Shown: positions 8,985-17,367 of the stretch, piece by piece
How the letters are laid out: every line of letters starts with the position of its first letter
Position numbering within the stretch: position 1 is the stretch's first letter
Origin: Streptomyces bungoensis
GTDB taxonomy: Bacteria; Actinomycetota; Actinomycetes; Streptomycetales; Streptomycetaceae
Assembly: GCF_001514215.1 (NCBI RefSeq)
Contig: NZ_KQ948884.1
Span: 1,608 to 49,806, forward strand
Direction: 5' to 3'
Length of the DNA stretch: 48,199 nucleotides
Program-made: the position numbers and the translations under genes
Notes under the pieces: generated by a model
Databases searched by the model: none
What the model was told of the DNA's origin: nothing
Seen by the model: only the letters and a program-made list of their open reading frames with translations

Positions 8985-9525
8985 CCGCACCGGCGGATCC
9001 GCGCGCGGTCGTGGGGCGGGCCCGGAGTCTGGCTGCCACCATGGCGGCGAACACGACAGCCCAGAACACCGCGGCGATCCAGACCTCCCAGCGGCCCACG
9101 CTCGTCATCCACGAGGTTGCGGTCGCGCGTCCCAGCTCATGCGTGGTGACCGCATATATGCCGACCGGGAGACGAGGTTCCATTAGCCGAGCTCGTAGCG
9201 CAGCGGGATACGGCGCAGCGCGTGCCGCCAAAAGCCCGGAGCCAGCAGGAGCGGAATCAGCCGGCTTGACCCGCGACCGCCACCGACTCCGATCCCACCG
9301 ACCACAGGAACCAGGTGCCGTTCACCTGGTCTAGCGAGGGGCCCCGCGTCAGCGTGGTGATGAGCGCGAGCGGGATGCCGTAGTCCAGCACCACCCACCC
9401 CAGCGTCCCGAACGCCAGGAACGCTCCGGCGACCGCGGTGTGTCCGGCCGGCACAAAGCGAGCAGCCAGCACGTTCGAGGAGATCGCGAGGGTGCGGAAC
9501 GCGAAGGCACGCTCCGGCACCGTCG
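8985..9525 (-). pseudogene. Decayed second TDT-family (tellurite/C4-dicarboxylate) transporter
   Basis: Read from right to left, the minus strand encodes VPAGHTAVAGAFLAFGTLGW, then PSLDQVNGTWFLWSVGSES, then after a gap LIPLLLAPGFWRHALRRIPL, and in another frame THELGRATATSWMTSVGRWE. This is the order seen in the tellurite-resistance/C4-dicarboxylate transporter family. The N-terminal part is missing, a central block is deleted near 9275, and a frameshift lies near 9185. The broken N-terminal side abuts a dxs fragment, so a deletion has joined two unrelated genes. Confidence 0.75.
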
Positions 9526-9530
9526 AGCGC

Positions 9531-10115
9531 CTGTCTGCCCCAGCCGGCCAGACGCTTGTAGCCGGCATGGGTGCGCAGGGCCGCCACGTGCCGGGCGAGT
9601 CCGCCCACGGTCGGTGCGTACGAGCGTCCGTTGTCGTTGACGACGATCACCACCGGCCGGTCCGGTGCCGTCGCGATGTTGTTGAGGCCCTCCCAAGCCA
9701 GCCCTGCGGTGAGTGCTCCGTCGCCGACGACGGCGACGATGTGCCGGTCCGGCTCTCCTGCGAGCTGTGCGGCCCTGGCCATGCCATCGGCGTACGACAG
9801 GGCTACCGATGCGTGGGAGTGCTCGATGTGGTCGTGCGTGGACTCGTCCCGGCTCGGGTATCCGGAAAGCCCGCCACGCTGCCGCAGGCCGGAGAACTCA
9901 CCGGCCCGCCCCAGCAGCCGGTCGCGCGGGGAGTCGAAGACCCGGTGCAGCGCCAGGGTCAGTTCCACGACGCCGAGGTTTAGCCCCAGAGGGCCTCCCG
10001 TGGCCGCGACGTGGCGGACCAGGAAGTCGCGGATCTCCCCGGCCAGCCGGACCAGCTCTGGATGGCTCAGACCCCTCAAGTCCGCGGGCTGGTTGATGCG
10101 CGTCAGCAGGCTCAT
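9531..10115 (-). pseudogene. dxs: 1-deoxy-D-xylulose-5-phosphate synthase, N-terminal fragment
   Basis: The ATG at 10115 has GAGGAGG upstream and begins MSLLTRINQPADLRGLSHPE, the standard DXS start. The segment DRPVVIVVNDNGRSYAPTV and the TPP-binding VVGDGALTAGLAWEGLNN are intact. About 20 residues with the conserved GHQAY motif are missing between SPRDRLL and GRAGEF, and all sequence after GWGRQ (about residue 193 of roughly 640) is lost. Both defects remove residues needed for catalysis. The full-length enzyme makes DXP from pyruvate and glyceraldehyde 3-phosphate for isoprenoids. This is presumably a redundant second copy, since dxs is normally essential. Confidence 0.85.
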
Positions 10116-10196
10116 GCCGCTGCTCCTCCTCGAGGCTGCCGTGGTGTCGACGGATACGCGCTGTGGGCAGCCCATGCGCATCGCGCGAGCCGCTGA

Positions 10197-12941
10197 TCAC
10201 TGGAAGGCCGATGTCACGAGAGCCTTCTGCTCCACGCCGTGCCGACGGGCCGAACCGACCGCGGGGGCGGGTGCCTCGGGCCGGCTCACGCACTCCACGG
10301 CGCGCCGGGTCAGCCGGTGCAGACGTGCCGCGACGAACGACCACGCACCCTGGTTCTCCGGCTCCTCCTGCACCCACCGCACGTCCGCGGCCGCGGGGAA
10401 GCGGGCGAGTTCCGCCGCGAGTTCCTCGTCGGGGAACGGGTAGAGACGCTCCACGCGGACGATCGCCGTGTCGGTCGAGCCCGCGGCGTGCCGGTGGGCG
10501 TCGAGGTCGTAGAAGACCTTGCCCGAGCACAGCAGCACGCGCGAGACCCGGGCCGGGTCCGTCGTGTCGTCCGGCAGGACCGGGCGGAAGCCGCCCTGGG
10601 TGAACTCGGCCAGGGAGGAGACGGCCGCCTTCGACCGCAGCATCGACTTCGGGGTGAAGACCACCAGTGGCCTGCGGCCGTCCAGCGCCTGCTGCCTGAG
10701 CAGATGGAAGTAGTTGCCCGGCAGGGACGGCGTGGCCACGGTCATGTTGTCCTGCGCGCACAGTTGCAGGAAGCGTTCGATCCGGGCGGAGGAGTGGTCG
10801 GGACCCTGGCCCTCCAGGCCGTGGGGCAGCAGCATGGTCACCGCGGAGCGCTGGCCCCACTTCTGCTCGGACGAGGCGATGTACTCGTCGACGACCGTCT
10901 GCGCGCCGTTGGCGAAGTCACCGAACTGGGCCTCCCACAGCACCAGGGCCTCCGGACGGGCCTGCGCATAGCCGTACTCGAAGGCCAGCGCCGCCAGTTC
11001 CGACAGCATCGAGTCGTACGGTGCGAAGCTCGCGGCCTGCGGGCTGAGGGAGTTCAGCGGCGTGTGCTCCGCGCCGGTGCGCCGGTCGGTCAGTACGGCG
11101 TGGCGCTGGCCGAAGGTGCCGCGCCGGGAGTCCTGTCCGGCCAGCCGCACCGGGACGCCCTCCAGCAGCAGCGAACCGATCGCCAGTGTCTCCGCGGTGG
11201 CCCAGTCGACGGTGCCGGTGTCGAGCGTCGCCGTGCGCCGGTGGAGCTGCGGCAGGACACGCGGGTGCACGGTGAAGCCCTGCGGCAGGTCGGTCTGCGA
11301 TGCGATGACCTGACGGGCCCTCGCCTCGTCGATCGCGGTCGCCGTGCGCTGGGTGGCCGTCTGTCCGGCGTCGGCGCAAGGAAGGTCTTCGGCCGGTGCG
11401 GGAGCGGGCAGCGCCCGGGTCTCGGCGAAGGCCCTTTCGAGGTGATCCTGGTAGTTGCGGCGGGCACTGTCCGCCTGCCGCTCGCCGATGTCCCCGCGGC
11501 GTATGAGGGCCGCGGCGTACAGCGTGCGCACCGAAGCCTTGGCGTCGATGCGTTCGTACATCATCGGCTGCGTGATGGACGGGTCGTCGACCTCGCTGTG
11601 CCCGTGGCGCCGGTAGCAGACCAGATCGACCACGACGTCCTTGTGGAACGTCTGGCGGTAGTCGAAGGCCATCCGTGCGACGCGGTCGACGGCTTCGGGG
11701 TCGTCGCCGTTGACGTGGAAGATCGGGGCCTCCACCATCCGTGCCACATGGGTGGCGTACGTGCTCGAACGGCCGTTGGCGGGCAGGGTGGTGAAGCCGA
11801 CCTGGTTGTTGACGACCACGTGGACCGTCCCGCCCGTGCGGTAGCCCGGCAGTTGCGACATGTTCAGGGTCTCGGCGACCACGCCCTGGCCGGCGAAGGC
11901 CGCGTCGCCGTGGAGGACGACAGGCAGTACGGGGAAGGGCTCGCCCTGGTCCCCGGCCAGGTCCTGCTTGGCGCGCACCACGCCCTGGGTCACCGGCCCC
12001 ACGATCTCCAGGTGCGAGGGGTTCGCCACGACCGAGACGGCGATGGTGCCGCCGTCCGGGGCACGGTAGGTGCCCTCCGCGCCGAGGTGGTACTTCACGT
12101 CCCCCGAGCCCTGGACCGACCGGATGTCCACCGCGTCCTCGAACTCGTCGAAGATCTGGCCGTAGGACTTGCCGATGATGTTGGCCAGGACGTTGAGCCG
12201 GCCGCGGTGCGCCATCCCGATGACGGTTTCCTGGACACCGTCTTCGATGGCGCGGAGCAACAGGGCGTCGAGCAGCACGATGGCCGACTCGCCGCCTTCG
12301 AGCGAGTACCGCTTCTGGCCCACGTACTTGGTCTGCAGGAACGTCTCGAAGGCCTCCGCGGCCCCCAACCGGTAGAGGATCCGCAGCTGTCCGGCACGGT
12401 CCGGGCGGCGCTGCGGGCCCTCGACGCGCTGCTGGATCCAGCGGCGTTCCCGGGCGTCCTGGATGTGCATGTACTCGAACCCGGCGGTGCGGCAGTAGAA
12501 CTCCCGCAATGCGCCCAGCACTTCGTCGAGTGTCATCGTGGCGCGCCCGGCGAACCCGTCCACGGCGAAGTCCTCCGCCCGGTCCGCGTCGTTGAGTCCG
12601 AACGCGGCGATGTCGAGTTCCGGATGTGCGAAGCCGGGCCGCGCCATGAGCGGGTCCGTGCCTGCCATCAGGTGCCCGCGCACGCGATAGGCGTGGATGA
12701 GCGCGGCGACCCGTACCGCCTTGAGCGCCGCCTCGTCGGTGCCCTTGTGGTGTTGGGCTGAGGCGGTCAGGGAGGCCGCGGCGGTCGGGGACACCAGAGT
12801 GGCGAAGAAGTCCCTCCACGTCTGGTCGACCGAGCCGGGATCCTGGAGGTAACGCCGCCGTTGCTCGTCCACGACCCATTCGTTGAGCCCGAAGTCCAGC
12901 CCGTGAGACGCTGCTCGAGCGGTGTCTGATTGCGACGCCAT
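10197..12941 (-). CDS. 2-oxoglutarate dehydrogenase E1-like protein, no E2 domain
   Basis: This 914-residue thiamine-diphosphate enzyme decarboxylates 2-oxoglutarate in the TCA cycle or a side route. Residues 14-45 (LNEWVVDEQRRRYLQDPGSV, then TWRDFF) are the usual E1o N-terminal segment. The core has VIGMAHRGRLNVLANIIGK, the TPP/Mg motif HGDAAFAGQG with VVNNQVGFTT, and the C-terminal transketolase-like domain (WEAQFGDFANGAQ, LPHGLEGQGPDHSSAR). Actinobacterial KGD/SucA is normally about 1200-1270 residues with a succinyltransferase-like domain between the N-terminal segment and the core; here that domain is absent. The ATG at 12941 has AGAAGG upstream. It is divergent from a MarR gene. It is probably an accessory paralogue of the chromosomal KGD. 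Confidence 0.85.
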   Translation of the reverse strand: MASQSDTARAASHGLDFGLNEWVVDEQRRRYLQDPGSVDQTWRDFFATLVSPTAAASLTASAQHHKGTDEAALKAVRVAALIHAYRVRGHLMAGTDPLMARPGFAHPELDIAAFGLNDADRAEDFAVDGFAGRATMTLDEVLGALREFYCRTAGFEYMHIQDARERRWIQQRVEGPQRRPDRAGQLRILYRLGAAEAFETFLQTKYVGQKRYSLEGGESAIVLLDALLLRAIEDGVQETVIGMAHRGRLNVLANIIGKSYGQIFDEFEDAVDIRSVQGSGDVKYHLGAEGTYRAPDGGTIAVSVVANPSHLEIVGPVTQGVVRAKQDLAGDQGEPFPVLPVVLHGDAAFAGQGVVAETLNMSQLPGYRTGGTVHVVVNNQVGFTTLPANGRSSTYATHVARMVEAPIFHVNGDDPEAVDRVARMAFDYRQTFHKDVVVDLVCYRRHGHSEVDDPSITQPMMYERIDAKASVRTLYAAALIRRGDIGERQADSARRNYQDHLERAFAETRALPAPAPAEDLPCADAGQTATQRTATAIDEARARQVIASQTDLPQGFTVHPRVLPQLHRRTATLDTGTVDWATAETLAIGSLLLEGVPVRLAGQDSRRGTFGQRHAVLTDRRTGAEHTPLNSLSPQAASFAPYDSMLSELAALAFEYGYAQARPEALVLWEAQFGDFANGAQTVVDEYIASSEQKWGQRSAVTMLLPHGLEGQGPDHSSARIERFLQLCAQDNMTVATPSLPGNYFHLLRQQALDGRRPLVVFTPKSMLRSKAAVSSLAEFTQGGFRPVLPDDTTDPARVSRVLLCSGKVFYDLDAHRHAAGSTDTAIVRVERLYPFPDEELAAELARFPAAADVRWVQEEPENQGAWSFVAARLHRLTRRAVECVSRPEAPAPAVGSARRHGVEQKALVTSAFQ

Positions 12942-13321
12942 GGCGCGAACGCCTTCTTTCCTCTGCGAAGCCTTGGGATGGCGGACGCGGCTACGGCGGT
13001 CGTCCGCCTGCGTGTCAGGTGTTCGAGGACTTCGCAACCGTTGCGGAGACCGACCCGTTCGACCGCGTCGCACGGACGACGCTAGGACGCCGGGAGTGCG
13101 AAGACGGATGGTCGGGCGCGCCACGACGGCCTCACATCAGGACATCGGCCGGGTGACGGCCTGCTGCCTGCCGTCGTCCCACAGTCGGAGTGCGGGCGGG
13201 TGACGCCGTCCTGATCCGAGGGCTTCGTGTCCGTCCGCCCCGGGATCGACGTCGTACGGGACCTGGTTGTGATGCTGCGGCCACGGGCTTGCGGCCGGAG
13301 AACCGACCCCTGGGAAGGAAT
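12942..13321. promoter_or_regulatory. Divergent promoter region, E1o paralogue / MarR
   Basis: This 380-bp non-coding gap lies between divergent genes. A palindrome with 6-bp arms, CGCAAC-C-GTTGCG, lies at 13033-13045, about 92 bp upstream of the E1o start. Its size and shape suit a MarR dimer site, which suggests that the neighbouring MarR protein controls both genes. Confidence 0.45.
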
Positions 13322-13738
13322 ATGATCGACTACGATTTGTCGGACACCACGCGCTGGCAGTTTCCAGGGGTCCTGCGGACCTTGGGTCTCGTGCACGGTG
13401 AGTTGCGGGTGCAGCACGGACTGTCGCTCCATGACTACCTCATTCTCGGCGCGCTCGCCGAGGCCGCGAGCGGATCTGTGCCCGTTGCCAAGCTGGCGCC
13501 GTTCCTCCAGGAATCCGGGGACCGGATGTCCTACCTCCTCCGGGGTCTGCAGGCGGCCGGACTGATTGATCGCCATCGTCGTGCCGGAGACCGCAGGACG
13601 GTCGAGGCCACCCTGACCGACGCCGGACGCTCCAGGTTCGCCGCCGCCGAGGCGACCGCGCAGGCCCTGATGCGCCAGCACCTCGGTCCGGGACTGGATA
13701 CCCAGGAGCCGTCCGGCCGATCGTGTGATGTCACTTGA
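13322..13738 (+). CDS. MarR family transcriptional regulator
   Basis: This 138-residue winged-helix protein has the MarR layout. The first helices (residues 10-45) contain FPGVLRTLGLVHGELRVQHG. The recognition helices are in VAKLAPFLQESGDRMSYLLR and GLQAAGLIDRHRRAGDRRTV, and the wing (about residues 85-100) carries the DRR signature. The last helix is LTDAGRSRFAAAEATAQALM. The ATG at 13322 follows GGAAGGAAT; the frame opens earlier, but without a ribosome site. It lies head to head with the 2-oxoglutarate dehydrogenase E1 paralogue, with a palindrome between them. It likely represses itself and that gene in response to an unknown ligand. Confidence 0.85.
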   Translation: MIDYDLSDTTRWQFPGVLRTLGLVHGELRVQHGLSLHDYLILGALAEAASGSVPVAKLAPFLQESGDRMSYLLRGLQAAGLIDRHRRAGDRRTVEATLTDAGRSRFAAAEATAQALMRQHLGPGLDTQEPSGRSCDVT

Positions 13739-13829
13739 TCTGCTCGTTTTCCACGCCAACGGCTGTGGTCGGCGGACGGCACCTGGGCGCGGCTTCTGCG
13801 GCGAATCCAGCCCATGGCCTACAGAGGGC

Positions 13830-14009
13830 GAGCCGAGGCGGGTCCCGGCGGAGGTGATCACAACCGTACCCCTCGGACGCGATCCGAACCTGACACTGAT
13901 CGCCGAACTCGTTGGCCGCAGCGAACACCTCGATGGGACCGGCCACATCGAAGAGCCGCACCCCGGGTGAAGACGAATACCGTCACGGTGGTCGGGCTTC
14001 GTCCGGGGC
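13830..14009 (-). pseudogene. N-terminal relic of a GlxA-type regulator
   Basis: On the minus strand, TTVTVFVFTRG, then VRLFDVAGPIEVFAAANEFG, then TVVITSAGTRL can be read in three successive frames. These match the first 75 residues of the intact GlxA regulator at 6186-7190. The piece has at least two frameshifts and no downstream domain. It lies just after the MarR gene, on the opposite strand. Confidence 0.75.
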
Positions 14010-14402
14010 GTTTGTGGTTCATGGGGTGGCTCCGGGCCGTGCGCGGCGCAGACGCCAGCACTCCTACGAGCGCTGGTCGGTGAATGCTCCGAAGCGGTCG
14101 GCGAGCCGGTCGTAGCAGGGGTCGGGCCGCGAACCGTCGGATTTGCCTGGGATCGTCGTGCGCCTTCGAGTCGTACCGCGACTACGACCTGTTTACTCCC
14201 TGCTGGGAGGCAAGGGCTTCCAGCCCGCCACTTGGACGGGCCTCAGGCGCGCTTGCAACTCAGCGTTGCCGAGATCGACGCGCTGCTCTACCTCTCCGGT
14301 CGCGACCCCGCGAAGCTGCGTAAAGCACTGAGCATCCCCGCTCTCGGTCCGCCGTAGCGACCGTCCGATCATCAACTCGCCCAAGGGTCAGACCTGCGCG
14401 CT
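14010..14402. other. Unassigned decayed stretch
   Basis: Short interrupted frames are present. One plus-strand run near 14250-14355 (VAEIDALLYLSGRDPAKLRK) looks protein-like but ends at a stop. I cannot name a family. Confidence 0.3.
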
Positions 14403-14589
14403 CCCGGCGACCTGGTGCGATGCCCCGTCGTCGCCCCCGAGGTCTACTGGACCTGGTCCCTCGTCCGACGCGAGGACGAGGCACGCGCGGCGGTCATCGC
14501 TGCCATGGACCCTGTGTGACGGCGTTGTAGACCTCGGCATACACGCCGCCGACGCCTGGCTGCCCGCCGGCGACCCGTACCGACAGTAG
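14403..14589 (+). pseudogene. C-terminal relic of a LysR-type regulator
   Basis: The frame from 14403 reads GDLVRCPVVAPEVYWTWSLV and continues to a TGA at 14517. The next frame then continues VVDLGIHAADAWLPAGDPYR to a TAG at 14587. The pieces resemble the last 60 residues of actinobacterial LysR regulators, where a WSLV-type strand is followed by a helix and a DLGL...WLPADDPHR tail. The frameshift and missing N-terminus make it non-functional. Confidence 0.5.
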
Positions 14590-14847
14590 AGACCGAGTCC
14601 CCGCCGACGGAAGCCGCCGTTCCCCGGCATCGACGCGATCCGTCGGGTGCCGACGCAATCCGTGGTCCTCTACCTGCGACGTCCTCACCTGCACTGAGAG
14701 CCACGGCCTCCCAGACGGGAGGAATCGAGTCCCAGCGGAGGGGCCGCCAACCGTTGCCCCGCGGGCGCACGGCTGCCTATCGTCGAGTAGTCGACCGGTT
14801 GGCTAGTAATCCTTTCACCGGTCCGGAACAGTCCTCCCACCTCGAAA

Positions 14848-15573
14848 GTGAAGATCACCGTGAGCATTGCGCAGCAGAAGGTCGCCGTCATCACCGGCGC
14901 GTCACAGGGCATCGGCGCCGGACTGGTGGACGGCTACCGCGCACTCGGGTACGCGGTCGTCGCCACCTCCCGCACCATCGCACCCTCGGACGACGCGGAG
15001 GTCGTCACCGTCCAGGGGGACGTCGTGGATCACTCCACCGCCCGCCGTGTCATCTCCGCCGCGGTGGAGCGGTTCGGCCGGGTCGACACCCTGGTGAACA
15101 ACGCGGGCGTCTTCGTCGCCAAGCCCTTCACCGACTACACCCTCGACGACTATGCGGCCGTGATCGGCGTGAACATGAACGGTTTCTTCCGTATCACTCA
15201 GCTGGCGGTCGAGCAGATGCTCGCCCAGGGCGGCGGTCACATCGTCAACATCACCACCAGCCTGGTGGACAGCGCTGACTCCAGGGTGCCCTCGGTGCTT
15301 GCCTCTCTGACCAAGGGCGGCCTGCAGTCCGCAACCAAGTCCCTCGCCATCGAGTACGCCCGCCGTGGCATCCGCACCAACGCGGTGTCGCCGGGCACCA
15401 TCAAGACCCCCATGCACCCCGAGGAGACCCATGAGTTCCTCGCCGCCCTGCACCCGGTCGACCGGATGGGTGAAGTGAGCGACATCGTCGACGCCGTGCT
15501 CTACCTGGAGAAGGCGCCCTTCGTCACCGGCGAGATCCTGCACGTCGACGGCGGCATGAGTGCCGGACACTGA
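14848..15573 (+). CDS. SDR family protein lacking the catalytic tyrosine
   Basis: This 241-residue Rossmann-fold protein has the NAD(P) loop TGASQGIGAGL (residues 16-26) and NNAGVF. The usual structural strand is GGHIVNITTS, and the C-terminal motif is VTGEILHVDGGMSAG. In the active-site helix the YxxxK motif reads ASLTK (VLASLTKGGL), so the proton-donor Tyr is Ala while the Lys is kept. The nearest family I know with the same ASLTKGG pattern also lacks it, so this is a subfamily trait rather than decay. GTG codons at 14848 and 14860 are both possible starts; neither has a strong ribosome site. A SnoaL-like gene begins 32 bp downstream on the same strand, probably in one transcript. The substrate is unknown. 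Confidence 0.85.
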   Translation: MKITVSIAQQKVAVITGASQGIGAGLVDGYRALGYAVVATSRTIAPSDDAEVVTVQGDVVDHSTARRVISAAVERFGRVDTLVNNAGVFVAKPFTDYTLDDYAAVIGVNMNGFFRITQLAVEQMLAQGGGHIVNITTSLVDSADSRVPSVLASLTKGGLQSATKSLAIEYARRGIRTNAVSPGTIKTPMHPEETHEFLAALHPVDRMGEVSDIVDAVLYLEKAPFVTGEILHVDGGMSAGH

Positions 15574-15605
15574 CCGTACACCGAGTCTTGGACCAAGGAG
15601 TGGAC

Positions 15606-15977
15606 ATGACCGCCACGACCGACGACGCGGAGATCCTGAGCGGAGTGCTCGACCAGTGGAAGGCCGCGGTCGACGCGCACCAGCCCGACCGCGTCGCCGC
15701 CCTCTTCACCGAGGACGCCGTCTTCCAGGGGCTGCACCCCTACAGCGTCGGACGGCACGGCGTCGCCGACTACTATGACTCCCAGCCCCTCGGCATGAAG
15801 GCGGCATACCGGATCCTTGAGACCAGGCGGCACGCCGACGACCTCGTCCTCGGCTACCTCGCCGTCGAGTTCTCGTTCACGGACCGGCCCCCGCTGGACG
15901 TGAAACTCTCCGTCCTCGTTGTCCGCACAGGGGACGACTGGTCCATCGGCCACTATCAGGTATCCCGCCTGGATTAG
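15606..15977 (+). CDS. SnoaL-like/NTF2-fold protein
   Basis: This 123-residue protein has the cone-shaped NTF2 fold pattern. An N-terminal helix (ILSGVLDQWKAAVDAHQPDR) is followed by VAALFTEDAVFQG, and the strands end in SVLVVRTGDDWSIGHYQVSR. The ATG at 15606 follows AAGGAG with six bases between. Proteins of this type act as small cyclases, isomerases or binding partners. It lies 32 bp behind the SDR gene and is likely co-transcribed, suggesting that both act on the same small metabolite. No specific catalytic residues can be assigned. A decayed protein of the same fold is at 5785-6110. Confidence 0.8.
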   Translation: MTATTDDAEILSGVLDQWKAAVDAHQPDRVAALFTEDAVFQGLHPYSVGRHGVADYYDSQPLGMKAAYRILETRRHADDLVLGYLAVEFSFTDRPPLDVKLSVLVVRTGDDWSIGHYQVSRLD

Positions 15978-16375
15978 CCTGTTCGGCCAGATCAACCGAC
16001 CTCGTCTCTGGCGTAAGTTGACGCCCGCTCAGCGGGCGCTTCGCACCCGGGTTGCGCCGCACCGTGCCCCCTGAGCGGGGTGACCGGTGTGGCGTACCTG
16101 CGCTGTCAGCAACGCCTTCTCCCACTGCGGAAGCGTGCCAGCGGCTCCTTCTCCGCGGTCCGAGTCTCGGCCGGGCTGCGAGGTTCTTGTCGCACACCAC
16201 ACGGGCCTCGACTGCGGTCGACCGAGCCGGAGTCGCAGCCACGCGACCGCTCCACCCCGACCGTGCGGGTAGGACTGCTGACATCGAAGCTACCGAGCCG
16301 ATTTGCACGTGCAGGCGCTGCGGAGGCTCCCGGCCCGAAGTGCCTCCCTCAGGTCCCGTTCGGTCGTGAGGTGGG
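15978..16375. other. Non-coding stretch between SnoaL-like gene and GlxA relic
   Basis: No credible gene is visible. A GCCCGCT-C-AGCGGGC palindrome at 16023-16037 lies 45 bp after the SnoaL-like stop and could end that transcript. Confidence 0.35.
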
Positions 16376-17186
16376 TCACTCGCCTGCCGGGCGCCGTCGA
16401 GTTCGCCACGTCGGCCAACGAGTTCGGCGGGCGCTGTCGGGTGCAGCCTCGCGTCCGAGGACGGGGCGGAGGTGCTCACCTCCGCCGGGACCCGCCTCAG
16501 CGCTGACCTGCGTGTCGATGAGGTACGTGAGTCGTGCGACGTTCTGGTGATCCCGGGCGGTCCGGATTGGGAGACGCTGATCAAGGACGACGCCCTCCTG
16601 GATGCCGTCCAGTAGCTGAATGAGAAGGCCCGTTGTACGGCAAGGGTGTGCACGGGAGCGTTTCTGCTGGCCGCGGCCGGACTTCTGGACGGCCGTCGTG
16701 CCGTGCTGGCGGAACTCGCAGCAGCTGGCTCTGCGTTTTCCGTCCGTGGAGGTCCAGCCGGGCGCCATCTTCGTGCGGGACGGGCGGATGATGACATCGG
16801 CGGGCGTCAGCGCCGGTACCGACCTGTCGCTGGCGCTGGTCGGAGATCACTACGGCGCGGAGGTCGCTCGGGCGGTCGCCAAGGACATGGTCGTGTTCAT
16901 GCAACGACCGGGTGGCCCGTCCCAGTTCAGCGTCCGCTCCCGTGCCCCGCACGGCCGCCAAGAGGTACTCCGCCGGCTCCCGGAGGCGGTCGCCGAGAGC
17001 CCCGCAGCCCAGGTGCTGCTGGAGACCTGCGATGACCCCATGGCTGTGGTAGCCCGGCGCACCGGGTTCGGCTCTCCGGAGTCGCTTCGCAGAGCGTTTC
17101 TACGGCAGCTGGGTGTGACACCTGGTGCGTTCCGGGCCGGTTTCCGCACGACCGGCGTGAGCACTTCCAAGGCGGCCTCGGCGTAG
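16376..17186 (+). pseudogene. Decayed GlxA family regulator
   Basis: This is a second, broken copy related to the regulator at 6186-7190. Conserved pieces in order are FATSANEFGGRC, SAGTRLSADLRV, VLVIPGGPDWETLIKDDALL, CTGAFLLAAAGLLDGRRAVL, VRDGRMMTSAGVSAGTDLSL, KDMVVFMQRPGGPSQFSVR and VARRTGFGSPESLRRAF. It has a frameshift near 16450 and an in-frame TAG at 16613. A small deletion removes the region that reads THWRFADQ in the intact protein. A deletion of about 45 residues removes the first helix-turn-helix of the AraC domain. The last 190 residues remain open (from about 16720), which suggests recent decay. The start is also missing. Confidence 0.85.
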
Positions 17187-17239
17187 TCCGTGACCGTTGT
17201 GCTGGTCGCCAGTGGAAGACCGCGGAGGCGGAAGGGCCC

Positions 17240-17330
17240 TGATCGACGGTGGCCCGTAGGGAGGAAACCCATACCTGAGAGGAACCACGCCGCGGTCGCG
17301 GTCACCGGAGTGACGCCGCCGGCCTGCAGG
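17240..17330 (+). pseudogene. Relic of an NmrA-type gene start
   Basis: The bases from a GGAGGAAACCCAT-like ribosome region at about 17258 into ERNHAAVAVTGVT closely resemble the start of the intact NmrA-like gene. That gene reads MSDKNHATVAVTGVTGALGS on the minus strand, ending at 21875. The ATG is degraded, and similarity is lost after about 45 bp. It follows the broken GlxA gene directly. Confidence 0.55.
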
Positions 17331-17367
17331 CCCAGGGCTTCGCACGCTGCAACTCGACTCCTCATGC

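Noticed and set aside
10239..12761. An 840-codon frame opposite the E1o gene
   Set aside because: It is the complement of a well-matched enzyme gene and shows only shadow composition.
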